Part shown: positions 16,863-27,265 of the stretch, piece after piece
How the letters are laid out: every line of letters begins with the position of its first letter
How positions within the stretch are numbered: position 1 is the stretch's first letter
NCBI RefSeq assembly: GCF_000262465.1
Contig: NZ_CM001489.1
Location: 2,741,232-2,783,506, forward strand
Source: Frankia sp. QA3
GTDB taxonomy: Bacteria; Actinomycetota; Actinomycetes; Frankiales; Frankiaceae
Length of the DNA: 42,275 bases
Direction: 5' to 3'
Translations under genes and position numbers: made by a program
Notes under the pieces: model-generated
Databases searched by the model: none
Seen by the model: only the letters and a program-made list of their open reading frames with translations
What the model was told of the DNA's origin: nothing

Positions 16863-17312
16863 ATGCCGGTTATGGGCGTGACCAGATTCGAGCGATTCTT
16901 CCGGACCGCCGCGGGTCTGGACATGGACAAGAACGACGTGAAGCGTTACGGCGATTTCGTCAACGACAAGGTCTTCGATCTGCTGCTCATGGCGCAGGCG
17001 ACCGCGAAGGCGAACCTCCGAGATGTGATAGAGCCCTGGGACCTGCCCATCACCAAAGGGCTCCAGGAGAGCATGCACCATTTCCGGGATCTCGACGAGG
17101 AGATCGAGCTGCGTCCCATCCTGGAACAGATCGCGGCTCGCCCCCCGCTGGACCTTGCCCTGAGCGACGACACCGCGGCCCGTCTTCCCCTCATCGTCGG
17201 CGGACTGAGCCTCGCACTCGCCAGAGCCTTCACGATCATCGAACCGAAGCTCAAGAATCCCGGGCCCAACGAATGGGAGCGCGTCAGCCACATCTTCGAC
17301 CTCCTCCTTTGA
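16863..17312 (+). CDS. DUF1931 histone-fold protein
   Basis: The protein has 149 residues and matches the DUF1931 (Aq_328-type) family closely over its length: MGVTRFERFFRTAAGLDMDK, YGDFVNDKVFDLLLMAQATA, then EPWDLPITKGLQESMHHFRD and LPLIVGGLSLALARAFTIIE. The crystal structure known for the family has two histone folds in one chain, as in a doubled archaeal histone. DNA binding is often assumed but not settled. Start ATG 16863 follows GGGAGG. It forms a pair with the KFPYGDF gene just upstream. A weak hairpin (CCCCTGGGG) lies just after the stop. Confidence 0.85.
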   Translation: MPVMGVTRFERFFRTAAGLDMDKNDVKRYGDFVNDKVFDLLLMAQATAKANLRDVIEPWDLPITKGLQESMHHFRDLDEEIELRPILEQIAARPPLDLALSDDTAARLPLIVGGLSLALARAFTIIEPKLKNPGPNEWERVSHIFDLLL

Positions 17313-17429
17313 ATCTCCTTTGAACCCCTGGGGGAAGGCGCGCGAGGAAGGGAAGGCGTGGTCCGGTCAGCGCGATCGGATCAGCGCGGTCATGGCACGT
17401 CAGTCGGGTCAGCCGTTGGATGATCCCGC

Positions 17430-17712
17430 GCCGGATGTGTGCGCGCTATGTGTGCGCGCTGGACGCTCCGGCTTCGGATGACGCGGCTTCGGACGACCTG
17501 GTGGTGGCGTCGGTGTACTGGCTCGAGGCGTCATCGATCGTCCGGCCGCTCTGCGTCGCCGTGGGTCCGGAGATCTCGATGTGGCGGGGCTGGCTGCTGC
17601 GGGCCTTCGCCAGCCGGACGGCCAGCACCCCGTCGTCCAGGCTCGCCGTCACCGATTCGGGGTCGACGTCTCCGGGCAGCGTGATCTGGTGCTCGAAGTG
17701 GCGGAGCAGGTT
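17430..17712 (-). pseudogene. Hsp20 small heat-shock protein, C-terminal fragment (left copy)
   Basis: On the minus strand the frame opens after a stop and reads LLRHFEHQITLPGDVDPESV, TASLDDGVLAVRLAKARSSQ and PRHIEISGP, the last strands of the alpha-crystallin domain. A Ser/Thr/Ala tail follows, ending near 17420. The first two thirds of the domain and any start are missing. A matching fragment lies on the plus strand at 29636-29884. The stretch 17713-17992 has no supported gene. Confidence 0.75.
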
Positions 17713-17992
17713 AATGCTCTACCCCACGCCTGTTGCGCAAGGCTTCTGGCGTGCACTCCAATCGTCGTCCGCGCCCGCTTCGCCGGCAAACGCAGACACC
17801 GTGGATGTCCGCACCGGCTGCCGCGGCCGCCAGCACGAGTCGGTTCTCGCGGCCCCCAGAAATCTCGGGCGTACTCGGTTGGGCAGCCGGCACGCGGGCA
17901 ATCTCCAAGAACGACCGCGTTGTTCGGGGAGATACCTTGGATGCCCTGCGCGGTGGCGCAACCACGACCCACATCGAGTGGGGGCGATCGAT

Positions 17993-18652
17993 ATGTCACA
18001 TGGTAATAACGATTTCGGGACAGATGAGGGCGGTGCCCGCGGTTCCCGATCGCATGACCTTGGAACAGGTGCTCCCCGAGCAGGAGTCCTCCACCGCGGC
18101 GACCCGCGCCTTGATGATGCTCGGAGTGAGCGGGGGACGGACCGTGCGGACGGGACCGGCCGCACGGTCGGCTCACAGAAAGTGGTCGCCACCTTCAGTA
18201 CCTACGCCGATGCCGAACGGGCCGTCGATCGACTTGCCGACCTTCACTTCCCGGTGGAGAAGACCGCCATCGTCGGCCGCGACCTGCACACGATCGAGAA
18301 GGTCACGGGTCGGCTGACCTGGGCCTCCGCGGCAGGCCGGTCGGCGCTCGCCGGTGCCCTCCCGGGCGCGCTGATCGGCTGGATCTTCGGCCTGTTCAAC
18401 TGGATCAACCCTGTTCAGACGGCGGTGCTGCTCGCGCTCTACGGAGCCGTCTTCGGCGCAGTCCTCGGTGCTCTGACGGGTCTGCTGATCTACGCGTTCA
18501 GCCGGGGCCGGCGGGACTTCGTCTCCGTGTCGGCGCTGAGTGCCGATCGCTACGACCTGCTCGTCGATGCCGACGTGGCGGACGAGGCGGCCCGGTTCCT
18601 GGCGGAGACCGAGTTCGGCCGGCTCTCGTCCGCCGGGAGCGGCCGGAGCTGA
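17993..18652 (+). CDS. YflT-domain general stress membrane protein
   Basis: ATG 17993 follows a GGGGGC ribosome site and gives 219 residues. The first 62 are low complexity, so a later start such as GTG 18182 cannot be excluded. The core reads [40 protein letters not shown], the usual opening of the heat-induced YflT/general stress domain. A Gly/Ala-rich pair of membrane helices follows ([19 protein letters not shown] and [20 protein letters not shown]), then a basic turn (SRGRRDF) and a second soluble strand pair ([20 protein letters not shown]). It lies 190 bases before dnaK and may share its stress control. Confidence 0.75.
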   Translation: MSHGNNDFGTDEGGARGSRSHDLGTGAPRAGVLHRGDPRLDDARSERGTDRADGTGRTVGSQKVVATFSTYADAERAVDRLADLHFPVEKTAIVGRDLHTIEKVTGRLTWASAAGRSALAGALPGALIGWIFGLFNWINPVQTAVLLALYGAVFGAVLGALTGLLIYAFSRGRRDFVSVSALSADRYDLLVDADVADEAARFLAETEFGRLSSAGSGRS

Positions 18653-18673
18653 CATTGGTCAGCCGCCGGCCCG

Positions 18674-18696
18674 GCACGCGCGGTGGCGCGTCGTGC
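18674..18696. promoter_or_regulatory. Bulged hairpin between the YflT gene and dnaK
   Basis: GCACGCGC is followed by GGTG and then GCGCGTCGTGC, which can fold with a one-base bulge. No T-run follows, so it could be a weak terminator of the upstream gene or an operator. I found no HAIR-type (CTTGAGT-N7-ACTCAAG) HspR site in 18653-18842. Confidence 0.25.
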
Positions 18697-18842
18697 GGAC
18701 GTGTCGGCCTCTGGTCCGCCGTCTTGCTCTGGTTCGCCGGGTGGCGGCGTGTTGCGGTCTTCGTCCGGCCGGTCCTACCGTGGTCGTGAGGCCTGCCGCG
18801 GCCCCGCCACTTCCACCAGAAGGCTCCCACCGGGAGGTCATC

Positions 18843-20786
18843 GTGGGAAAGGCAGTAGGAATAGATCTGGGGACGACGAACTCGGTCATCGCCGTCGTGG
18901 AAGGCGGCCAGCCGAACGTCATCCCCAATGCCGAGGGAGCCCGGACGACCCCCTCCGTGGTTGCGTTCACGGAGAGCGGGGAGAGGCTGGTCGGGGAGCT
19001 GGCCCGCCGTCAGGCGATTCTCAACCCGAAAGGCACGATCACCGCGGTCAAGCGGTTCATCGGCCGCCGGTACAGCGAGGTCACGAGCGAGCTGAAGACA
19101 GTCACGTACGACATCACCGCCGGGAAGGAAGACGCAGTACGGATCGTCGTTCGCGGGCGCGAGTACGCCCCCGAGGAGATCTCGGCGATGGTGCTGCGGA
19201 AACTGGCCGACGACGCCGCCAAGTTCCTCGGCGAAAAGGTCACCGAAGCCGTGATCACGGTGCCGGCGTACTTCAACGACGCGCAACGGCAGTCGACCAA
19301 GGACGCCGGCCGGATCGCCGGCCTGGAAGTCCTGCGGATCATCAACGAGCCGACCGCGGCCGCGCTGGCCTACGGGATGGACAAGCGCTCGCACGAGACC
19401 GTGCTCGTCTTCGACCTCGGTGGCGGCACCTTCGACGTGTCGATCCTCGACGTCGGCGACGGCATCGTCGAGGTGCGCGCGACCGCCGGCGACACCCATC
19501 TGGGCGGCAACGACTGGGACCGCCGCCTCGTCGACTTCCTCGCCGAGGAGTTCCGGAACCAGACCGGCATCGACCTGCGCAACGATCCGCAGGCACTGCA
19601 GCGCCTGTTCGAAGCCGCCGAGAAGGCGAAGGTCGAACTCTCCTCCGTGACGCAGACACAGGTGAACCTGCCGTTCATCACCGCCGACGCCAACGGCCCG
19701 AAGCACCTCAACACCACCGTCACCCGCTCGCAGTTCGAGCAGATCACGGCCGATCTGCTCGAACGGTGCATGGGACCGCTGCGGCAGGCGATGGCGGACG
19801 CGAAGCTCTCCGAGCAGGACATCGACGAGGTGATCCTCGTCGGCGGCGCCACCCGCATGCCGGCCGTGCAGGCCCTGGTGCGCCGGCTGACCGCCGGCAA
19901 GGAACCGAACATGACGGTCAACCCGGACGAGGTCGTCGCCGTCGGTGCCGCCATCCAGGCCGCGGTGATCAAGGGCGAGGTCTCCGACGTGCTGCTGCTG
20001 GACGTCACCCCGCTCTCCCTCGGGGTGGAGACCCTCGGCGGCGTGAGCACGAAGGTGATCGATCGCAACACCACCATCCCGGCGCGGCGCACCGAGACGT
20101 TCTCCACCGCGGAGGACAACCAGTCGGCCGTCGACATCGTCGTGCTCCAGGGCGAACGCGAGATGGCCGCCGACAACCGGACGCTGGGCCGGTTCCGCCT
20201 CGAGGGCATCCGCCCCGCCCCGCGCGGCCAGGCACAGGTCGACGTCACCTACGACATCGACGCCAACGGCATCCTCAACGTCACCGCGAAGGACACCGGC
20301 ACCGGCGCCGAGCAGCGGATCACCATCTCGGACAACACCAACCTGCCGTCGGAGGACATCGAGCGCATGGTCGCCGACGCCGAGCGCAACCGGGCCGAGG
20401 ACACCCGGCTGCGAGAGAACGCCGACGCCCGCAACCAGCTCGACACCATCGCCTACCAGGTCGAGCAGCGGCTCACCGAACTCGGCGACCAGGTCCCCGT
20501 GCACGAGTTGGCCCGCGCCGAACAGCTCATCGCCGACGCCCGCCGCGCGCTGGAGGAGCACGCCGACGTCGACCGCGTCCGGCCGCTCATCAACGATCTC
20601 CAGCAGATCCTCTACGGCCTGCCCGCCGCCGCGCAGCGCGAGGCGGCATCGGCGGCCAGCGGCGGAGCCGGAGCAGGAGCAGGCGGAGCTGGAGGCGGCG
20701 GAGCTGGAGCCGGTGGATCGGGCGAGACCTCGGCCGGTGGGGACGACGTCATCGACGCCGACTTCACCACGCGTGACGATGGGTGA
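18843..20786 (+). CDS. dnaK: Molecular chaperone DnaK (Hsp70)
   Basis: The protein has 647 residues from GTG 18843, preceded by GGGAGGTC. The ATPase domain shows [18 protein letters not shown] at the N-terminus, [32 protein letters not shown] and [18 protein letters not shown] near residue 190. The linker is [19 protein letters not shown] near 381. The substrate-binding domain includes [17 protein letters not shown] and the conserved [14 protein letters not shown]. The C-terminus is a Gly/Ala-rich linker ending in [10 protein letters not shown]. It is the first gene of the operon with grpE, a DnaJ-type gene, cbpM and clpB. The relaxed CbpA-type partner suggests that this is a stress copy in addition to a housekeeping dnaK elsewhere. 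I cannot check that from the window. Confidence 0.97.
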   Translation: MGKAVGIDLGTTNSVIAVVEGGQPNVIPNAEGARTTPSVVAFTESGERLVGELARRQAILNPKGTITAVKRFIGRRYSEVTSELKTVTYDITAGKEDAVRIVVRGREYAPEEISAMVLRKLADDAAKFLGEKVTEAVITVPAYFNDAQRQSTKDAGRIAGLEVLRIINEPTAAALAYGMDKRSHETVLVFDLGGGTFDVSILDVGDGIVEVRATAGDTHLGGNDWDRRLVDFLAEEFRNQTGIDLRNDPQALQRLFEAAEKAKVELSSVTQTQVNLPFITADANGPKHLNTTVTRSQFEQITADLLERCMGPLRQAMADAKLSEQDIDEVILVGGATRMPAVQALVRRLTAGKEPNMTVNPDEVVAVGAAIQAAVIKGEVSDVLLLDVTPLSLGVETLGGVSTKVIDRNTTIPARRTETFSTAEDNQSAVDIVVLQGEREMAADNRTLGRFRLEGIRPAPRGQAQVDVTYDIDANGILNVTAKDTGTGAEQRITISDNTNLPSEDIERMVADAERNRAEDTRLRENADARNQLDTIAYQVEQRLTELGDQVPVHELARAEQLIADARRALEEHADVDRVRPLINDLQQILYGLPAAAQREAASAASGGAGAGAGGAGGGGAGAGGSGETSAGGDDVIDADFTTRDDG

Positions 20787-21375
20787 GAACCGATCGGATG
20801 CCGAGCGGCCCGAGACCGCCCCGGCACCCGACCTCGCCGCGGAGCTCGAGCAGTGCCAGGCCAGCCACCTGCGGACTCTCGCCGACTTCGACAACTACCG
20901 TCGGCGGACCGGACGCGAGATCGGCGCCGCGAAGGCAGCCGAGCGGGATCGTGTGGTTCTCGCGTGGGTGCCGGTGCTGGATCATCTCGAGCTCGCCCTC
21001 TCGCACGCGGACGCCGACCCCGACTCGCTCGTCGACGGGGTACGCGGGGTACGCCAGCTCGCTCTGGACGCGCTGCGGAACTCCGGGGTCACTCGGCTCG
21101 ACGACGAGACCGGCGCCTTCGACCCGACCCGTCACGAGGTCGGCGCTGTCGTCGACAGCGGCTCGACGTCCCCTCCGCCCCCGGCGGGCACCGTTGTCGA
21201 GGTGCTCCGGCCGGGCTACCAGGCCGACGGCCGCGTACTGCGCCCCGCGTCCGTGGCCGTGAGCGCCGGATCGAAACCGAACAACGGAGCAAAATCGAAC
21301 AACGGGCCGGGGCGGGATACCTGGTCAGAACCAGGAAAGGGACCAGGAACGGATACCGAGCCGGAAGCATCGTGA
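20779..21375 (+). CDS. grpE: Nucleotide exchange factor GrpE
   Basis: ATG 20779 overlaps the dnaK stop by 8 bases, indicating coupled translation. The protein has 198 residues. It has a short N-terminal helix ([20 protein letters not shown], then [10 protein letters not shown], the classic ADFDNYRRR signature), the four-helix region ([20 protein letters not shown]), and the C-terminal beta-wing ([18 protein letters not shown] with [20 protein letters not shown]). A charged tail of about 40 residues ([20 protein letters not shown]) is longer than usual. It releases ADP from DnaK. Confidence 0.93.
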   Translation: MGENRSDAERPETAPAPDLAAELEQCQASHLRTLADFDNYRRRTGREIGAAKAAERDRVVLAWVPVLDHLELALSHADADPDSLVDGVRGVRQLALDALRNSGVTRLDDETGAFDPTRHEVGAVVDSGSTSPPPPAGTVVEVLRPGYQADGRVLRPASVAVSAGSKPNNGAKSNNGPGRDTWSEPGKGPGTDTEPEAS

Positions 21376-21376
21376 C

Positions 21377-22372
21377 ATGAGCAGCGGCCAGACCACGGAT
21401 CGGGCCAGCGAGGACTTCTACGAGATCCTCGGGGTCCCCCGGAACGCCAACGCCGACGCGATCCAGCGGGCGTACCGGAAACTCGCCCGCCAGTACCACC
21501 CGGACATCAACTCCGATCCAGGGGCCGAGGAGCGGTTCAAGGACCTGTCGGAGGCGTATGACGTGCTCTCCGATCCCGACACCCGGGCGCGCTACGACCG
21601 GTTCGGCGCGGATTTCCGCCGGATGCCCGAAGGCGCCGAACGATGGGCAGGCGCAGGCGCGGGTGCCGGGGCGCGTGCCGGGGCGCGCGCCGGCGCCGGT
21701 GGCCCGGGCTTCCGGTTCGAGGGGTTCGAGGGGTTCGAGGGGTTCGACTTCGAGGACCTGTTCGGCGGTACGGGCGGCGGATTCTTCCGCGGTCGAGGCC
21801 GGGCGGGACCGGTGTCCGGCGCCGACCAGGAAGCCGAGATCGAGGTCACCCTCGCCGAGGCCTACCGAGGCGGTCGGCGCAGGGTCACCCTGGCGGGCCC
21901 GACCGGGCCCCGCGAGGTCCAGGTCACCATCCCGCCCGGAGTGACCCACGGGCAGCGGGTGCGGCTCGCGGGCCAGGGCGGGCGCGGCCGGGACGGCGGG
22001 GATCCGGGCGACCTCTACCTCGTGGTGCGCCTCGCGCCCGGCCCCCGATTCCGGGTCGAAGGCCGGGACGTGCACACCGATCTGCCCCTCGCGCCGTGGG
22101 AGGGCGTGCTCGGCACGAAGGTCGACATCACCACCCCGGACGGAGAGCAGGTGACCGTCACCGTCCCGCCCGGCACCTCCACCGGCCGCAAGCTCCGCCT
22201 GCGCGGCAAGGGCCTGCCCCGCCCGGCGCGTGGTTCGAGGCGCGGTGACCACGCCGGCGACCTCTACGCGCACGCCCGAATCATGGTCCCGCCCAACCCC
22301 ACTGCGCGGGAGACGGAGCTGTTCCGCGAGCTCGCCGAGGTCTCGTCCTTCAACCCCAGGGAGAGGTCATGA
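21377..22372 (+). CDS. cbpA: CbpA-type DnaJ co-chaperone without zinc finger
   Basis: ATG 21377 is one base after the grpE stop. The protein has 331 residues. The J-domain spans residues 13-77 ([20 protein letters not shown], then [20 protein letters not shown], with the essential HPD). A Gly/Phe-rich linker holds an exact tandem repeat ([18 protein letters not shown]). The C-terminal substrate domains follow ([40 protein letters not shown] and [20 protein letters not shown]). The four CxxCxGxG repeats of classical DnaJ are absent, which makes it CbpA-like. The next gene encodes a CbpM-like modulator that typically binds the J-domain of CbpA, supporting the call. Either dnaJ or cbpA is a reasonable label. 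Confidence 0.92.
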   Translation: MSSGQTTDRASEDFYEILGVPRNANADAIQRAYRKLARQYHPDINSDPGAEERFKDLSEAYDVLSDPDTRARYDRFGADFRRMPEGAERWAGAGAGAGARAGARAGAGGPGFRFEGFEGFEGFDFEDLFGGTGGGFFRGRGRAGPVSGADQEAEIEVTLAEAYRGGRRRVTLAGPTGPREVQVTIPPGVTHGQRVRLAGQGGRGRDGGDPGDLYLVVRLAPGPRFRVEGRDVHTDLPLAPWEGVLGTKVDITTPDGEQVTVTVPPGTSTGRKLRLRGKGLPRPARGSRRGDHAGDLYAHARIMVPPNPTARETELFRELAEVSSFNPRERS

Positions 22373-22692
22373 CGACACTGCTCGTGCGCGCCAGCGCCCG
22401 TACCCAGGGCCTCGACCTGGACGCTTTCTGTGTCGCGGCGCACCTGCAGCCCGAACTCGTCCGACGGCTGGTGACGCTGGGTCTCCTCGACGCGGAGATC
22501 GACCCCGCCGGCCACTACACACTCGCGACGACGGCGGTGGCACGCGCCGGCCGTATCGAACGGCTGCGCCGCGACCTCGGCATCACCTACACGGCGACCG
22601 GGGTCGTGCTCGACCTGCTCGACCGGATCGACGAACTCGAACGGCTCCTCCGTGCCCGACCCGCCCGAGGCGAGGTGCATCCATGGACATGA
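22369..22692 (+). CDS. cbpM: Chaperone modulator CbpM-like protein
   Basis: ATG 22369 overlaps the previous stop in an ATGA arrangement. The protein has 107 residues. It has a MerR-like helix-turn-helix fold ([20 protein letters not shown], with [20 protein letters not shown]) and a C-terminal coiled-coil ([20 protein letters not shown]), as in CbpM. CbpM binds CbpA and inhibits its J-domain. In the classic actinobacterial dnaK operon this place is taken by the repressor HspR, to which CbpM is distantly related by fold. The lack of a clear DNA-recognition pattern and the CbpA neighbour favour CbpM. Confidence 0.8.
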   Translation: MTTLLVRASARTQGLDLDAFCVAAHLQPELVRRLVTLGLLDAEIDPAGHYTLATTAVARAGRIERLRRDLGITYTATGVVLDLLDRIDELERLLRARPARGEVHPWT

Positions 22693-25310
22693 ACAAGCTG
22701 ACCGAGAAGTCCCGCGAGGCCCTTGAGGCCGCGCAGGCACGAGCGGTGCGCCTCGGCCAGGTCGAGGTGGACGGCGAGCACCTGCTGGCCGCGCTGCTCG
22801 AACCGCCCGAGGGACTGGTGCGCCGCCTGCTGATCGCCTCGGGCGGGGATCCGGCCGCGGTCGCCGAAGCGGTCGAGAACGAACTGCGGCGCCGGCCCAA
22901 GGTGTCCGGACCCGGCGCGCGACCCGGCGAGGTGTATGTGACCCAGCGGCTGTCCCGCCTGCTGGACGCCGCCAGCAGGGAGGCCGGTCGGCTCAAGGAC
23001 GAGTACGTGTCGGTCGAGCACCTCCTGCTCGCCCTCGTCGACGAGGGACAATCCAGCGCCGCCGGCCGGATCCTCGCCCAGAACGGCCTCACCAGGGAGA
23101 AGCTGCTCACCGCGCTGACCGAGGTTCGCGGGAACCAGCGGGTGACGTCGGCGAACCCCGAGGCCACCTACGAGGCGCTGGAGAAGTACGGCCGCGACCT
23201 GGTCGCGGAGGCCCGCGACGACCGGCTCGACCCGGTCATCGGCCGCGATTCCGAGATCCGCCGGGTCGTGCAGATCCTCTCCCGCAAGACGAAGAACAAC
23301 CCGGTGCTGCTCGGCGACCCGGGGGTCGGCAAGACGGCGATCGTCGAGGGCCTCGCCCAGCGCATCCACCGGGGCGACGTACCTGAGGGACTACGCGACC
23401 GGACGGTGTTCCAGCTCGACCTGGCGGCGCTGGTCGCCGGAGCCAAGTACCGGGGCGAGTTCGAGGAGCGACTCAAGGCCGTCCTCAGCGAGGTCAAGGC
23501 GGCCGAAGGCCGGATCCTGCTGTTCGTCGACGAGTTGCACACCGTCGTGGGCGCCGGCGCCGCCGAGGGATCGATGGACGCCGGGAACATGCTCAAGCCG
23601 ATGCTCGCCCGCGGCGAACTGCACCTCATCGGCGCCACCACCGTCGAGGAATACCGCAAGCACATCGAATCCGACGCCGCGTTCGAACGCCGCTTCCAGC
23701 CGGTGCTGGTCGACGAACCGTCGGTGGAGGACACCATCTCCATCCTGCGTGGACTGCGCGAACGGTTCGAGATCTTCCACGGCGTGCGGATCCAGGACGG
23801 TGCGCTGGTCGCCGCGGCCGTGCTGTCGCACCGCTACATCTCCGACCGGTTCCTGCCCGACAAGGCGATCGACCTCGTCGACGAGGCGTGCGCCATGCTC
23901 CGCACCGACATCGACTCGATGCCGACCGCGCTCGACGAGATCACCCGCAAGGTCACCCGGCTGGAGATCGAGGAGGCCGCGCTGGCGAAGGAGAGCGACC
24001 CGGCCAGCATCGCCCGGCTCGACCAGCTCCGCAAGGAACTCGCCGACCTGCGGGCGGAGGCCGACGCGATGCGCGCACAGTGGGAGTCAGAACGACAGGC
24101 CATCCGCAAGGTCCAGGAGCTGCGCGAGGAGATCGAGCAGGTCCGCCGGCACGCGGACGAGGCCGAGCGTGCCTACGACCTCAACACGGCCGCCGAGCTG
24201 CGCCACGGCCAACTCCCGGAACTGGAACGCCGGCTGGCCGCCGAGGAGGAACGACTGGCCAGCCGCCAGCACGGGCAACCGCTGCTGCGTGAACTGGTGA
24301 CCGAGGAGGAGATCGCCGACATCGTCTCCCGCTGGACCGGCATCCCCGTCACCCGGCTCGTCGAGGGCGAACGCGAGAAGCTGCTGCGCCTCGACGACAT
24401 CCTGCATCAGCGGGTGGTCGGTCAGGACGAGGCCGTCAGCCTGGTGGCGGACGCCGTCATCCGCGCGCGCTCCGGTATCAAGGACCCCCGGCGCCCGGTC
24501 GGGTCGTTCATCTTCCTGGGACCGACCGGCGTCGGGAAGACCGAGCTCGCGCGCACGCTCTCCGAGGCGCTGTTCGACTCCGAGGAGGCGATGATCCGCA
24601 TCGACATGAGCGAGTACCAGGAGCGCCACACGGTCAGCCGGCTGATCGGCTCTCCTCCCGGCTACGTCGGCTACGAGGAGGGCGGGCAGCTCACCGAGGC
24701 GGTGCGCCGCAAGCCGTACTCCGTGGTCCTCTTCGACGAGATCGAGAAGGCCCATCCCGATGTCTTCAACACGCTCCTGCAGGTCCTGGACGACGGCCGG
24801 CTGACCGACGCGCGGGGCCGAACCGTGAACTTCACCAACACGGTGATCATCATGACGTCGAACATCGGCTCACAGTGGCTGATGGACGCGGTGACGCCCG
24901 ACGGCGAGATCGAACCCGAGGCGCGGGCCCGGGTGATGGCCGACCTGCGAGAACGTTTCCGCCCCGAGTTCCTCAACCGGCTCGATGAGATCGTCCTGTT
25001 CAAGCCGCTCACCCTGGCCGAGATCGAACAGGTCGTCGACCTGCTGGTGGAGGACCTGCGCCGGCGGCTCGCGGACCGCCAGATCACCCTGGAGATCACC
25101 GAGGCGGCCCGGTTGTTCATCGCCCGCGAGGGGTTCGACCCGGTCTTCGGCGCCAGGCCACTGCGGCGGTTCATCCAACGCGAGGTCGAGACCCGGATCG
25201 GCCGGGCGCTGGTCGCCGGCGACGTCACCGACGGTTCCCGCATTACCGTCGACCTGGTCGAGGACCATCTCGCTGTCACGCATGACGTGCCCGCGACGCA
25301 ACGGGGATGA
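22683..25310 (+). CDS. clpB: ATP-dependent disaggregase ClpB (Hsp100)
   Basis: ATG 22683 overlaps the cbpM stop by 10 bases and follows GAGGTG. The protein has 875 residues, full length for ClpB. It has a doubled Clp-N domain ([34 protein letters not shown]). NBD1 has Walker A GDPGVGKT near residue 210 and Walker [10 protein letters not shown] near 280. The middle coiled-coil (residues 400-525, rich in [20 protein letters not shown]) separates disaggregases from proteolytic Clps. NBD2 has GPTGVGKT near 612 and [20 protein letters not shown] near 680. The C-terminal domain includes [20 protein letters not shown]. The ClpP-docking IGF/IGL loop is not seen. It works with the DnaK system of the same operon to dissolve aggregates. 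Confidence 0.97.
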   Translation: MDMNKLTEKSREALEAAQARAVRLGQVEVDGEHLLAALLEPPEGLVRRLLIASGGDPAAVAEAVENELRRRPKVSGPGARPGEVYVTQRLSRLLDAASREAGRLKDEYVSVEHLLLALVDEGQSSAAGRILAQNGLTREKLLTALTEVRGNQRVTSANPEATYEALEKYGRDLVAEARDDRLDPVIGRDSEIRRVVQILSRKTKNNPVLLGDPGVGKTAIVEGLAQRIHRGDVPEGLRDRTVFQLDLAALVAGAKYRGEFEERLKAVLSEVKAAEGRILLFVDELHTVVGAGAAEGSMDAGNMLKPMLARGELHLIGATTVEEYRKHIESDAAFERRFQPVLVDEPSVEDTISILRGLRERFEIFHGVRIQDGALVAAAVLSHRYISDRFLPDKAIDLVDEACAMLRTDIDSMPTALDEITRKVTRLEIEEAALAKESDPASIARLDQLRKELADLRAEADAMRAQWESERQAIRKVQELREEIEQVRRHADEAERAYDLNTAAELRHGQLPELERRLAAEEERLASRQHGQPLLRELVTEEEIADIVSRWTGIPVTRLVEGEREKLLRLDDILHQRVVGQDEAVSLVADAVIRARSGIKDPRRPVGSFIFLGPTGVGKTELARTLSEALFDSEEAMIRIDMSEYQERHTVSRLIGSPPGYVGYEEGGQLTEAVRRKPYSVVLFDEIEKAHPDVFNTLLQVLDDGRLTDARGRTVNFTNTVIIMTSNIGSQWLMDAVTPDGEIEPEARARVMADLRERFRPEFLNRLDEIVLFKPLTLAEIEQVVDLLVEDLRRRLADRQITLEITEAARLFIAREGFDPVFGARPLRRFIQREVETRIGRALVAGDVTDGSRITVDLVEDHLAVTHDVPATQRG

Positions 25311-25467
25311 CGGCCGCGGGGTACCTCACTCCGCGATCGCAGCGGCGACGGTCGTCTGGATCCCGAGTACCGCGAACGCGGCGCGACCGCACGGTACGTG
25401 AATATCGACGACCGGGTCGGTGGCCGTTGACGAACCGGGAGACGGAGCTACCGGAGAGAAGACCGCC

Positions 25468-26052
25468 ATGACTACTACTTTCCGACTGGACAGGACGCTG
25501 GTCGACCGGTTGGTTGACGGCAGCCTGGACCCGCAGGGAGAGGCGGCCCTCGCGGAGCAGGTGGCACACATCCTGCCATTCCACTGGAACCTTCCCAACC
25601 CGATCGAGGCCGCGCTGTCGAGGATCATCGTTCACTTCGGTGGGCAACGAGCCCTGCTGGCATGGCTGGAACGTTACCCCGGTCGGCCCCGGCTGGTAGC
25701 ACGGCTGAATGTGCTCGTTGGGCTCCTCGAACGCCTCAGCGACGAACCGGCCATCGTGACCGCATTGCAGGAGCTGCGAACACGAACGCCCTACCCGCCG
25801 GGCCTGTCCGGGTACCTCCCGCCCGACACCGACGGCGCGACGCTCGCCAGTCTCGCTGGCCAGATTGAATCGCTCCTGGCATATGACCGCGCGGACGAAG
25901 CGGTACGGCTTTCCCTCGCCGTCATAGCCATGCTTCAGCAAGCTGCCCCGCAGATCGGGACACTCGAACTGGACGGACGCGACATCGCCGATCTTCTGGA
26001 GCAGGTTCGGCAGGATATCGTCGCGGTTGGCCCTGCCCGGCAGCCACGATGA
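25468..26052 (+). CDS. Hypothetical protein downstream of clpB, 194 aa
   Basis: ATG 25468 follows CCGGAGAGAAG. The protein is predicted mostly helical with no signal or membrane segment: MTTTFRLDRTLVDRLVDGSL, IPLEAALSRI-like region IEAALSRIIVHFGGQRALLA, LVARLNVLVGLLERLSDEPA, YLPPDTDGATLASLAGQIES, AVRLSLAVIAMLQQAAPQIG. I recognise no family. The 157-base gap after clpB carries no obvious terminator, so it may be read from the chaperone operon. The helical-repeat look suggests a binding or adaptor protein, which is inference. Confidence 0.65.
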   Translation: MTTTFRLDRTLVDRLVDGSLDPQGEAALAEQVAHILPFHWNLPNPIEAALSRIIVHFGGQRALLAWLERYPGRPRLVARLNVLVGLLERLSDEPAIVTALQELRTRTPYPPGLSGYLPPDTDGATLASLAGQIESLLAYDRADEAVRLSLAVIAMLQQAAPQIGTLELDGRDIADLLEQVRQDIVAVGPARQPR

Positions 26053-26126
26053 ACGAAAGATCGGCGAAGTCGGACTGGCTAGGCCCTCCGGCCTTGTCCG
26101 AGCCTGCTTGAGTTCGTCCCGGGTTG

Positions 26127-26996
26127 TCAGGACAGCAGACCCAGGCCCTCCGCGAGGGCAGGCCACTGTGCCGTAGGCAGCGGCGGGTCTGCCTGTGCGG
26201 TGAGGACCTGGATGGCGACGTGGTCGGCACCCGCGTTGTGATGCTGCTCGATCCGGCCCCGGATCGTATCGACGCTCCCCCACGCGACCAGGCTGTCGAC
26301 CAGGTGGTCGCTGCCCAAGCCGACGAAGTCGTCCTCGACAAATCCGAGCCTGAGCAGGTTGTCCGTGTAGTTCGGCAATGCTGGGGAGACGGCGAGCGCG
26401 CGGCGGGCGATCGTCCGCGCCTGGGTCGCGTCGATCGTGAGGACGACCTTCTGCTCCGGCGCGAGCAGCGGGCCGAGGCCCAGAATGTCGCGGGCCCGCC
26501 AGGTGTGCTCCGGGGTCACCAGGTACGGGTGCGCTCCGGCGGTGCGGTCGGCGGCGAGCCGGAGCATCCGCGGTCCCAGCGCGGCGAGCAGCCGCGCATT
26601 CCGCGGGACCCGCGACTGCGGGAGGTCCAATCGGCCGAGATAGCTTTCCACGGCCCGGAAGGGATGCCAGTAGCGCTCGCCGACGAGGGCCGCGTGGCCG
26701 GCGCCGATACCGATCAGCAACCGGTCAGGGTGGGACTTCGACACGCGGGCGTAGCTGTCCGCCGCCACCTTCGCCGATTCGGTCCAGACGTTGAGGATGC
26801 CGGTTACCGCAACCAGCCGGCGGCTGGCATCCAGCAGAGCCTCCGGAAGCTCGAGGTCCGCCGTCGCGCCACCGAGCCAGAGCGCGCCGTATCCGAGTTC
26901 GTCGAGTTCGGCGGCAGCGTCCGCCCTTGCCTGCCGGTCGTCCGGCCATCGCGCGGTGGAGGTCCAAATACCAAACTTGCCAACGTTTACCGGCAC
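26127..26996 (-). CDS. LLM-class F420-dependent oxidoreductase
   Basis: GTG 26996 follows GGAGGGGGAAATC, a strong ribosome site. The protein has 289 residues and is a TIM-barrel of the luciferase-like group: VGKFGIWTSTARW at the start (strand 1), ELDELGYGALWLGGATADLE, VAVTGILNVWTESAKVAADS, RLLIGIGAGHAALVGERYWH, then PRMLRLAADRTAGAHPYLVT-type and VSPALPNYTDNLLRLGFVED. This matches the actinobacterial subfamily annotated as probable F420-dependent. It would transfer hydride between coenzyme F420 and an unknown substrate. It is convergent with the unknown gene downstream of clpB. Confidence 0.85.
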   Translation of the reverse strand: MPVNVGKFGIWTSTARWPDDRQARADAAAELDELGYGALWLGGATADLELPEALLDASRRLVAVTGILNVWTESAKVAADSYARVSKSHPDRLLIGIGAGHAALVGERYWHPFRAVESYLGRLDLPQSRVPRNARLLAALGPRMLRLAADRTAGAHPYLVTPEHTWRARDILGLGPLLAPEQKVVLTIDATQARTIARRALAVSPALPNYTDNLLRLGFVEDDFVGLGSDHLVDSLVAWGSVDTIRGRIEQHHNAGADHVAIQVLTAQADPPLPTAQWPALAEGLGLLS

Positions 26997-27054
26997 GATT
27001 TCCCCCTCCGCCGAAAGATTCGGCGAGATCGCCGCCTGATCACCGCCTCCGCTG

Positions 27055-27265
27055 TCAGGAGCGGTGGGCGTATATCTCGGCCAAAATTCCATGCAGGCGG
27101 GCGGCGGCCTGTTCGATGGCGGGGTACCTGTACTGCCTGGCTCCGGACTCGACCGTCAGGACCCCGCAACGGTGCACGTTCGAGGTCCCCGTACGGGAAC
27201 TTGTACCGCGCCTTCCGATCCCTATCGACCTCGTCATAGAATTTCCGACTCAGTTTCACCGACAT
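27055..27265 (-). pseudogene. KFPYGDF-motif protein, deleted and frameshifted second copy
   Basis: ATG 27265 follows GGAAGGAAG. The frame reads MSVKLSRKFYDEVDRDRKAR, then YKFPYGDLE. One base is missing compared with the intact copy at 16472. The next frame continues NVHRCGVLTVESGARQYRYP, then AIEQAAARLHGILAEIYAHR and a stop at 27055. About 50 residues between LSRKFYDE and DRDRKARYKFPY are absent. The DNA around YKFPYGD-VHRCGV closely matches the 16680-16770 region, so the two are paralogous copies in opposite orientation. Confidence 0.75.

Noticed and set aside
18653..18842. HspR-binding HAIR or CIRCE element upstream of dnaK
   Set aside because: Neither CTTGAGT-N7-ACTCAAG nor TTAGCACTC-N9-GAGTGCTAA is present in any recognisable form.
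18498..20894. A 798-codon frame on the minus strand opposite dnaK
   Set aside because: It mirrors the GC-rich third positions of dnaK and encodes no recognisable domain. The plus strand is unambiguously dnaK.
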